Positions 14,246 through 19,816 of a stretch of 19,816 nt of DNA are shown in pieces. The position numbers were made by a program, and so were the translations under genes. The notes beneath the pieces are model-generated. The model saw nothing but the letters and a program-made list of their open reading frames with translations, did no database searches and was not told the DNA's origin. Each line of letters starts with the position of its first letter. The first letter of the stretch is position 1. Origin of the DNA: CAZJHX01 sp964545715 (lineage in GTDB: Bacteria > Myxococcota_A > UBA9042 > GCA-2863065); the NCBI GenBank assembly GCA_964545715.1, contig CAZJHX010000182.1:1-19816 (forward strand). The letters run 5' to 3'.

Positions 14246-16125
14246 GGAGCAACCTCGATCGACAGGATACGGTCTGACGGCACCAAGGTGTCCACTATCT
14301 CCTGCCCGCGCGCAACCTGAGCGAACACGGTGTACGTCCCAAGCAGGTGCGGCTGAGCCGAGTGAGTGATGAACCACTGCGACCCGCCGGTGTCTTTTCC
14401 TGCCAGCGCCATGCCCACCGTGCCGGTCACATACGGCCGCGGATTGTTCTCGCAGCGCAGCGTGTAGCCCGGTCCGCCCCAGCCGTCCCCGCGCGGATCG
14501 CCGCCTTGTACGACAAAGTCCGCGACCACGCGATGGAACGCCAGCCCGTTGTAGAAGCCTCGCCGCGCCAGCGTCACAAAGCTGTCCACCGTCCCAGGCG
14601 CCAGGCCGGTGTGCAGGCGCAGCTCGATCTCGCCGATCTCGGTCTTGACCAACGCCGTCGCAGGCCGCGCTCGGGGGCGAAACGGGGCCAGCGTGTCGTC
14701 CGTCAGCGCCGGCATCGGAGGCCGCGGGATCGACACGCGGCTCGCCGACGCGCCATCCAGCGCCTTGCGACCCAATCGCGCCAGCGCCAGGTTGCCCGTT
14801 CGGGTCGCCTGCCGGTAGGCGGTGGCCGCGTCCGTCGCTTTGACGCGCATCAGCGCACGCAGGATGTCCTGCGCGACCTCGTAGTCGGCCTGCCCCAGCG
14901 CCCGCTTCCAGGTGGCCAGCAGCGCCGGACCCGCCTCCGGGCTCGTCACGTGCGCCGCCGCCGTTGCCGCGACCGGGAGATCGGGATCCGAGACCGCGCC
15001 GCTGACGTCCTGCTTCAGCGCCGCCAATCGCTCGATCGCGGCCATGCGCACCCGCGCCGACTCGTGTCTCGCCCAGGCGCGCAGGTCGTCCAGCACATCG
15101 GTCTGTCCGGCCCGCACGTAGATTGGGCACGTGGTTGGCTCCAGCGAGCAGCGAAGCATGTCGTGACGGCGCTGTTGGGGTGGCGTCGACGCCTTCGGCG
15201 CGTGGATCGCGGTTCCGTCCACGGTCGCCTTTCGCCCGGTCAGCCCGTGCGCTGCTGCCAGCAACACGTGGAAGTCCGGGTGAACCAGGGAGGACTCGGT
15301 CAGCCGTCGCGCCGTTGCGTAAAAGGTCGCCAGCAGGGCCTTGGTCGCCGGCTCCCCGTCGGTCTTGGCCAGCCCCTTCACCAGCAACGTGCGCTGCTGA
15401 GCGGAGAGCTGTGGGCCGGTCAGCGCAGCCGCCACCGCGTCCACCGCGCCGTCAGCCCCGCGCGCCAGGACGCGCACCGAGGTCTCCCGCTCGGCGCCGT
15501 TGCTGCTGCTCAATCCAAGCGCCGCGGCCACCCGCGCCGTCGGCGGCAGGGGCCCCGGCGGCGACCGATGAAACGCGTACAGCGTGGCCGCCCGCACCTC
15601 GGGACTGTTCGCCCTCAGGGCCTCCACCAACCAGGGCACGTTGCCCGCGGACTGCTTCATCCGCCGCAGCGCCAGGCCCGCCGTGGTCACCGCCAGCGGG
15701 CGCTCCATGCCGGTGGTCCGTTGAGCCACCGCGACCGTCGCGTTGAGGCCGATCCGGCCGAGCGCGCGCCACAGCTCCATTCGAACGATCGGGTGCGGCT
15801 CTTCCGACAGCCGGACCAGCAGTCGCGCTTCGGCCTGCGCATCGCCGAGCTGGCCCAGGGCGAAAGCCGCGTGCACGCGCACTTTGAAAGCCGGATCCGT
15901 CAGCGCGGCGGTCAGCGCCGTCTGCGAGGCCGAATCCTCGATGCGCCCGAGACCCAGCGCTGCGGCCGCCCGCACGCCCGGATCATCGTGGCTCAGGTAG
16001 CCTGCGACCACGTCCGCGCCGGTGCGCCGGTCTTCCAGCAATCGGATGGTCGCGTGGCTGTCCGCCAGCGTCTGCCCACAGCCGTGCAGAGCGAGGGTCA
16101 GCGCCAGAATCGGCAGGGTGCGCAT
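14242..16125 (-). CDS. HEAT-repeat lipoprotein with C-terminal cyclophilin-type PPIase domain
   Basis: Protein of 627 aa. The signal ends in the lipobox LHGC (C16). Residues about 25-455 are alpha-helical HEAT-like repeats (DPGVRAAAALGLGRI, DPAFKVRVHAAFALGQLGD, HPIVRMELWRALGRIG, NSPEVRAATLYAFHRS, HESARVRMAAIERLAALK). Residues 492-627 are a cyclophilin: FHRVVADFVVQGGD with R532 and Q540, GMALAGKDTGGSQWFITHSA with Q583 and F585, and HLLGTYTVFAQV. The Trp that contacts cyclosporin in human CypA appears to be His here, as in many bacterial cyclophilins. It probably folds or recruits exported proteins at the membrane. The frame is open to 16323 but would overlap the HMG-CoA lyase gene; I start at 16125, 8 bp after that stop. 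The stop overlaps eboA by 4 bp. Confidence 0.88.
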   Translation of the reverse strand: MRTLPILALTLALHGCGQTLADSHATIRLLEDRRTGADVVAGYLSHDDPGVRAAAALGLGRIEDSASQTALTAALTDPAFKVRVHAAFALGQLGDAQAEARLLVRLSEEPHPIVRMELWRALGRIGLNATVAVAQRTTGMERPLAVTTAGLALRRMKQSAGNVPWLVEALRANSPEVRAATLYAFHRSPPGPLPPTARVAAALGLSSSNGAERETSVRVLARGADGAVDAVAAALTGPQLSAQQRTLLVKGLAKTDGEPATKALLATFYATARRLTESSLVHPDFHVLLAAAHGLTGRKATVDGTAIHAPKASTPPQQRRHDMLRCSLEPTTCPIYVRAGQTDVLDDLRAWARHESARVRMAAIERLAALKQDVSGAVSDPDLPVAATAAAHVTSPEAGPALLATWKRALGQADYEVAQDILRALMRVKATDAATAYRQATRTGNLALARLGRKALDGASASRVSIPRPPMPALTDDTLAPFRPRARPATALVKTEIGEIELRLHTGLAPGTVDSFVTLARRGFYNGLAFHRVVADFVVQGGDPRGDGWGGPGYTLRCENNPRPYVTGTVGMALAGKDTGGSQWFITHSAQPHLLGTYTVFAQVARGQEIVDTLVPSDRILSIEVAP

Positions 16126-16133
16126 CGCTTTGT

Positions 16134-17039
16134 CTACCGTCGGGCTGCCAGCGCGGCCCGTAGGTGCCTGGACGGCAGGTTGCGTCCGAGGAACTCCTCC
16201 ATGAACACAGACGCGTCGACCACCGCCGCCAGGTCGACGCCGGTCTCGATGTCCATCCCGTGCAGCATCGCAAGCAGATCCTCGGTCGCGAGGTTTCCGG
16301 TCGCTCCCGGCGAATACGGGCATCCGCCCAGCCCGCCGGCGCTGGCATCGACGATGGCGACCCCACAGGTGAGCGCGGAGTAGACGTTGGCCAGCGCGCG
16401 GCCATGGGTGTCGTGAAAGTGGACCGCCAGCCGATCCAGCGGCACATGCGCCGTCACCGCCTCGATGACGGCCGGCACCCGATGGGGGTAGGCTGCGCCG
16501 TGGGTGTCGCCCAGGGAGATCTCACCGACGCCCAACTCAAAGAGGCGCCGCGCGACATCCGCCACGTCCGCGGGCCGCACGCGCCCGGCGTACGGGCAGC
16601 CAAAGCTGGTCGAGACGTAGGCGCGCACTCCGATGCCGTGCTCCTCTGCGGCGCTGCACACCGGCTCGAAGCGCTGCAGGCTCTCGCTGATCGACGCGTT
16701 GATGTTGTGCTGGTTGAAGGTCTCGCTGGCGGCCGTGAAGATGGTCACGTGGTGGACGCCGGCGGCGATGGCGCGCTCCATGCCGAAGTTGTTGGGCACC
16801 AGCGCGGAGTAGATCTGCCCCTCGCCCTTCTTCACGGCGTGGTACACGGCGTCGGCATCGGCAAGCTGCGGAACCCAGCGCGGTGACACAAAGCTGGAGA
16901 CCTCGATGTGCGGCAGCCCGGCGGCCGACAGCTGGTCGACAAACGCGACCTTCACATTGGTCGGCACAACGCCCGGCTCATTTTGCAGGCCGTCGCGCGG
17001 CCCCACCTCGACGACCTTCACACGGCTCGGCAATGACAT
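16134..17039 (-). CDS. mvaB: Hydroxymethylglutaryl-CoA lyase
   Basis: Protein of 301 aa, the usual length. Cleaves HMG-CoA to acetoacetate and acetyl-CoA in leucine degradation and ketone-body metabolism; cytoplasmic. All key residues are present: GPRDGLQNE with catalytic R15 and D16, the metal-binding HFHDTHG (H207, H209), and the active-site loop GGLGGCPYSPGATGNLATED with C240 and N249. The related homocitrate/isopropylmalate synthases lack this Cys loop, so the lyase call is firm. No other leucine-degradation gene lies nearby, which is unusual: lyases are often beside acyl-CoA carboxylase or dehydrogenase genes. It sits 24 bp after the beta-barrel-like gene and 8 bp before the HEAT/cyclophilin gene, apparently co-transcribed. 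No clear Shine-Dalgarno. Confidence 0.95.
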   Translation of the reverse strand: MSLPSRVKVVEVGPRDGLQNEPGVVPTNVKVAFVDQLSAAGLPHIEVSSFVSPRWVPQLADADAVYHAVKKGEGQIYSALVPNNFGMERAIAAGVHHVTIFTAASETFNQHNINASISESLQRFEPVCSAAEEHGIGVRAYVSTSFGCPYAGRVRPADVADVARRLFELGVGEISLGDTHGAAYPHRVPAVIEAVTAHVPLDRLAVHFHDTHGRALANVYSALTCGVAIVDASAGGLGGCPYSPGATGNLATEDLLAMLHGMDIETGVDLAAVVDASVFMEEFLGRNLPSRHLRAALAARR

Positions 17040-17063
17040 GGCGTGAAGTCTACCGCCCGTGGA

Positions 17064-18419
17064 TCACAGCCGCCACTCCACGCCGATACCCACCATGGGT
17101 CCCGCATAGTCGATGTCTTCGGTGCATTTGCCGGGGACCATGCCGCCCGTGGAAGAGTCAAAGACCTCGCAGTCCTCCTCTTTTTGGCCGAATAGGTAGC
17201 CGCCGCCCACCCCGGGGGTCAGGAAGATCGAGCCCTTGTCGCCGTTGCCCGTCAGCAGCACGCGCAGGCCCAGCTCGCCGTAAGCCGATCCGGAGCGACC
17301 GCCACCGCCGCGCACCAGCATCCACAGCCGGGTTGACAGCGGGATCTGAAACGACACGTGGGTGCCGCCATAGTTGAACTGGTCGTCGAAGAGCAGAAAG
17401 CTGTTGTGCAGGCTCAGATGCAGCCCATCGAGCGCGCCGAGTCGCGCGACCTGGGCCAGTGACAGGCCGCTGCGCACTTTGTCGAACTTCGGCTCGATGC
17501 CGCCGTCGCTTTGGGCCCGGGCGCCGAACTGGCTCTCGATGTCCGAGTTGACGGCCGACCAGCCGAGCCCCAGCCCGATCTCGAAGTAGCGCGAGTCGTA
17601 GGCGCCGACGATGTTGCCCGCCATCGCGATGACGTTGCCCGCGTCGGAGAAGCCGAAGCCGGCGGGCTCGAACAGCGCCTGAATCGAGACCGGCGCGTCC
17701 ATGCGATAGGCGATCGTCAGGTCGTTGATCGTCCCGACGCCAAGCGTGCCCAGCGCCAGGAAGGGCCGCACGTTGAACTTCACATCCCAGATGCGACCCA
17801 GGCGCGGTGGTCGGACCCGGCTGGCCGTCAGCTTGGCGTCGGTGAGCCGCGCCTTGGCTTTGGGCGGCACGCGCTCGTTGAGGCCCAGCGTTACCTGGGA
17901 GCGACTGTCGCCGACCGCCGTGACCTTGCCGACCGCCACCACGCGCCATCGCGTGGCCTTCTGTCCGCCGCCCAGGTTCTCGGATTCCGCCACCACGATC
18001 GCCATGTGGCGGCCCTCCTCGATGCCGTCCTCCGCGCCGGCGTCGACGACCACCTTGCCGGTGCTGCGCTCCACGATCTCCAGCAGCGGGGGCGGCTGCG
18101 GGCGCTCCGGCTCAGCAGGCTCATCCGGTGGGTCCGGGGCGGGCGGCGTGGCCGGCGTTGGGACGCTGATCGCGGCTCGGAGCAGGACCTTGGGCGCCGC
18201 GCCCGAGATATCGACGACGACGACTCCCCGCGGATCACACGCCACCAGGACGCGCTTATCGTGAACCACGTGGCCCAGCGCCGTGCAACCCAGCGCCAGC
18301 GTGGTCGGCTCGCCGGTGGCCGGCGTGATGATCAGCTGGTCCTTGTCGACTCGCACGGACTGCGCCCAGGCCAGCCCGGGCATCAGGCAGGCGAGAATAA
18401 TCAAGTGTGTGCATCGCAT
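17064..18419 (-). CDS. Exported protein with probable outer-membrane beta-barrel
   Basis: Protein of 451 aa. Signal peptide MRCTHLIILACLMPGLAWA is followed by Gln. Residues 38-80 look like one propeller-like beta module (CDPRGVVVVDI), and 86-112 is a Pro/Ala/Glu linker. Residues 113-195 form a beta domain (VVVDAGAEDGIEEGRHMAIV, VGKVTAVGDSRSQV) resembling the domains of FlgT-type proteins. From about 213 onward alternating amphipathic strands (YFEIGLGLGW, GELGLRVLL, GVGGGYLF) end in MVGIGVEWRL, typical of a small outer-membrane barrel. I chose the ATG at 18419 because the in-frame ATG at 18428 begins inside a candidate -10 box. First gene of the long minus-strand operon; divergent from the propeller lipoprotein. 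The function is unknown. Confidence 0.75.
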   Translation of the reverse strand: MRCTHLIILACLMPGLAWAQSVRVDKDQLIITPATGEPTTLALGCTALGHVVHDKRVLVACDPRGVVVVDISGAAPKVLLRAAISVPTPATPPAPDPPDEPAEPERPQPPPLLEIVERSTGKVVVDAGAEDGIEEGRHMAIVVAESENLGGGQKATRWRVVAVGKVTAVGDSRSQVTLGLNERVPPKAKARLTDAKLTASRVRPPRLGRIWDVKFNVRPFLALGTLGVGTINDLTIAYRMDAPVSIQALFEPAGFGFSDAGNVIAMAGNIVGAYDSRYFEIGLGLGWSAVNSDIESQFGARAQSDGGIEPKFDKVRSGLSLAQVARLGALDGLHLSLHNSFLLFDDQFNYGGTHVSFQIPLSTRLWMLVRGGGGRSGSAYGELGLRVLLTGNGDKGSIFLTPGVGGGYLFGQKEEDCEVFDSSTGGMVPGKCTEDIDYAGPMVGIGVEWRL

Positions 18420-18426
18420 GGCCGGC

Positions 18427-18455
18427 ATTAGATCGCGTCGGGCGGCGTTCGGCAA
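18427..18455 (-). promoter_or_regulatory. Candidate promoter of the long minus-strand operon
   Basis: On the minus strand TTGCCG (18455-18450) is followed by a 17-bp spacer and TCTAAT (18432-18427), 7 nt before the ATG at 18419. TCTAAT matches five of six -10 consensus bases but has C at the important second position, so confidence is moderate. It would drive up to eight genes down to 8260. Confidence 0.4.
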
Positions 18456-18488
18456 CGGATGCCGATCAGATGTACGGAGGCGTCGGCG

Positions 18489-18497
18489 TGCTACGGT
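18489..18497 (+). promoter_or_regulatory. Extended -10 element of the propeller lipoprotein gene
   Basis: TGcTACGGT fits an extended -10 (TGnTANNNT). It ends 7 nt before the GTG at 18505, so the transcript would begin at or next to the start codon. No good -35 is visible, as is usual for extended -10 promoters. Confidence 0.45.
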
Positions 18498-18504
18498 CTG
18501 TCGC

Positions 18505-19689
18505 GTGATAATCGCACGTCGGATCTCGGTGATGCTGCTGACGGGGCTGCTGCTGGCAGGATGTGGGACGTCGGAGGGTCTGGATGGGCCGACTGACGCC
18601 GCTCCGTCTGATTCGCCGTCCGAGGTGGCGTCCGAGGACCTCGGGCCCGCCGCGCCGCCGGACATCGCTGCGCCCGAGGAGGATGTCGTGGTGGTCGACG
18701 TGCCCGCCTCGCCGGACCTGGGACCGCCCGACGCCGGTCCACTCCCAGTGGATGTAGAGGACGCGGGCCCCGAGACCCCGGATGTTGCGCCGCCCCCCGA
18801 CGTGTCGCCACCGGGCCCCCTCGACAGCGGGTGTGGTGGCGCGTACGACCCGCCCGTCACCACCGGCAACATCGAGGGCGCGTACCTGGCGGAGGCCTCA
18901 GGCGTGGCCGTGTCGCGCTTGGACGACGACGTGCTTTGGCTGCACAACGACTCGGGTGACAGCGCCCGTGTCTTTGCGCTGACGACGGAGGGCGCGCTGG
19001 TGACCGACCTGGCGCTGCCCGGCGTGACCGCCGTCGACTTCGAGGACATCGCATCGGGTCCGTGCGCGGCTTCGGACGCATGCTTGTGGGTCGGGGATAT
19101 CGGCAACAACGGCAAGGGTCGCACCGTGTTGGACGTGTACGTGCTGGCCGAGCCGGTGCTGCCGGCGGCAGATGACGCCGTGACGGCCGACGCGATCACC
19201 CGGCTGCGGTACAGCTACCCCGAGGAGCCCGTGGACGCAGAGGCGCTGATGATCTCACCGTCCGGCGACCGCTTTTTCGTGATCGAGAAGGTCGACGCGG
19301 CGTCCGCGCGGGTCTTCGGCAGCGCGGATGTGCTGGAGGGCGGTAACGACCCGATCACGCTGGTGGAGCTGGCGACGATGGCGGCCCCCGGCGTTCCGAT
19401 TCCTTTGGGCCGGATGGTGACCGGCGCCGATCTGCACCCTGAAGGCCGCCGCCTGATCGTGCGCGCCTACACCGGGACTTGGGAGTACCCGCTGCCCGAC
19501 GGTGCTGATCCGTCGGACTTGACCGCGCTGTCGGACGTAACGCCGACTGCGGTCGCGCTGGGGCCCTTTGACGAGCCGCAGGGTGAGGCGGTGGGCTACG
19601 ATGCGTCAGGGACGGGCTTTTGGACCGTCGCCGAGGATCCGGTGGGCGCCGGAAATCAGCCGCTGCACCACTATGGGTGTGCGCTGTGA
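18505..19689 (+). CDS. Beta-propeller lipoprotein (WD40-like / esterase-like phytase type)
   Basis: Protein of 394 aa. Read from GTG, the signal MIIARRISVMLLTGLLLAGC has an Arg pair and a canonical lipobox (LLAGC, C20). Residues 21-107 are an Asp/Pro/Ala linker. The folded part (110-394) shows repeated beta strands with ASGVAVSRLDDDVLWLHNDS, AVDFEDIASGPC, LWVGDIGNNG and EALMISPSGDRFFVIEK. This resembles propeller proteins in which a HNDSG motif and a WED/FED motif recur, often annotated as esterase-like phytase or uncharacterised propellers. The catalytic role is uncertain. The start choice rests on the extended -10 box 7 nt upstream; an ATG at 18532 would remove the charged n-region. The frame is open upstream to 18283 but without coding character. 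A second gene follows after 13 bp. Confidence 0.78.
   Translation: MIIARRISVMLLTGLLLAGCGTSEGLDGPTDAAPSDSPSEVASEDLGPAAPPDIAAPEEDVVVVDVPASPDLGPPDAGPLPVDVEDAGPETPDVAPPPDVSPPGPLDSGCGGAYDPPVTTGNIEGAYLAEASGVAVSRLDDDVLWLHNDSGDSARVFALTTEGALVTDLALPGVTAVDFEDIASGPCAASDACLWVGDIGNNGKGRTVLDVYVLAEPVLPAADDAVTADAITRLRYSYPEEPVDAEALMISPSGDRFFVIEKVDAASARVFGSADVLEGGNDPITLVELATMAAPGVPIPLGRMVTGADLHPEGRRLIVRAYTGTWEYPLPDGADPSDLTALSDVTPTAVALGPFDEPQGEAVGYDASGTGFWTVAEDPVGAGNQPLHHYGCAL
18565..18825 (+). repeat. Asp/Pro/Ala-rich linker-coding repeat
   Basis: Encodes residues 21-107 of the propeller lipoprotein, with recurring GPPDAGP, DVAPPPDV and EDVVVVDV units. It is a spacer of the same kind as in the other lipoproteins, here richer in Pro and Ala. 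Confidence 0.55.
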
Positions 19690-19702
19690 CGGGGGTGACC
19701 AC

Positions 19703-19816
19703 ATGAGTGAGCAGCGCCCCTGGTACGGTGAGGCCGCCGTCGACGTGCGCCCGGGTCTGGCGGCGGCGCCCGCGCACGGTTTGGCCCCGCTGGCCGGGCC
19801 GGGGCGGTGGCTGACC
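19703..19816 (+). CDS. 5' end of an unidentified gene (partial, runs off the window)
   Basis: ATG at 19703, 13 bp after the propeller stop, with GGGGGTG 6 nt upstream as Shine-Dalgarno. The 38 visible codons begin MSEQRPWYGEAAVDVRPG and stay open to the last base. There is no signal peptide, so a cytoplasmic protein is likely. Too little is visible to name a family. The spacing suggests co-transcription with the preceding lipoprotein gene. Confidence 0.6.
   Translation, partial: MSEQRPWYGEAAVDVRPGLAAAPAHGLAPLAGPGRWLT

Noticed and set aside
14246..15130. N-terminal extension of EboA
   Set aside because: Lies inside the HEAT/cyclophilin gene in another frame; EboA length and the ATGA overlap fit the start at 14245.
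14347..16383. Open frame of 678 codons on the plus strand
   Set aside because: Antisense to the HEAT/cyclophilin gene across its whole length and into the neighbours; composition is dominated by Arg, Gln and His, there are no motifs, and it is explained by high GC at codon positions.
18420..19199. N-terminal extension of the beta-barrel-like protein
   Set aside because: Antisense to the propeller lipoprotein, Ser/Gly/Pro-rich, and the signal peptide begins at 18419.

Overview
The window is GC-rich, with third codon positions mostly G or C, and is almost fully coding. Eight of the thirteen complete genes encode lipoproteins, most with Asp/Pro/Thr-rich linkers directly after the lipid-anchored Cys. 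The window also has Cys-rich modules, RCC1 propellers, a PEGA protein and a C-terminal sorting tail of MYXO-CTERM type. Together these point to a Myxococcota-like (delta-proteobacterial) genome; this is inferred from protein style, not from a marker gene. No rRNA, tRNA, mobile element, CRISPR array or phage gene was seen. No stretch longer than 300 bases lacks a gene; the largest gaps are about 95, 85 and 63 bases.

Layout: (1) 1-132 (+) is the 3' end of a Cys-rich protein, convergent with (2) 137-1012 (-), a voltage-gated K+ channel with a zinc-ribbon tail and its own promoter. (3) 1108-5792 (-) is a three-gene operon of lipoproteins: a PEP-synthase/glucan-water-dikinase-like protein, an SMP-30/NHL-type propeller with an inserted Cys-rich block, and a Cys-containing protein of unknown function. 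(4) 5815-8291 (+) is a divergent two-gene operon: a lipoprotein with two somatomedin-B-like domains, then a secreted beta-helix protein with a MYXO-CTERM-like tail. Only 22 bp separate the start codons of (3) and (4), and one symmetric TANNNTA element could be the -10 box for both. (5) 8260-18419 (-) is a tightly packed run: beta-barrel-like exported protein, HMG-CoA lyase, HEAT-repeat/cyclophilin lipoprotein, EboA, TatD-family hydrolase (EboB-like), PEGA protein, 14-repeat RCC1 lipoprotein and, after 63 bp, a small lipoprotein. Inside the first seven genes the joins are 24 bp or less, three of them touching or overlapping by up to 4 bp. (6) 18505-19689 (+) is another propeller lipoprotein, divergent from (5), followed 13 bp later by a gene that runs off the window.

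Most products act in the periplasm or at the cell surface. The cytoplasmic enzymes (HMG-CoA lyase, EboA, TatD hydrolase) sit inside an operon otherwise made of exported proteins. EboA and a TatD hydrolase are known partners in the ebo clusters linked to metabolite export in cyanobacteria and other bacteria; the remaining ebo genes are not in this window. Four operon-leading genes have a TANNNT-like or TCTAAT box 7-8 nt (10 nt for a fifth) before the best start codon and no Shine-Dalgarno, which suggests leaderless transcripts. Genes inside operons often do have Shine-Dalgarno sequences.
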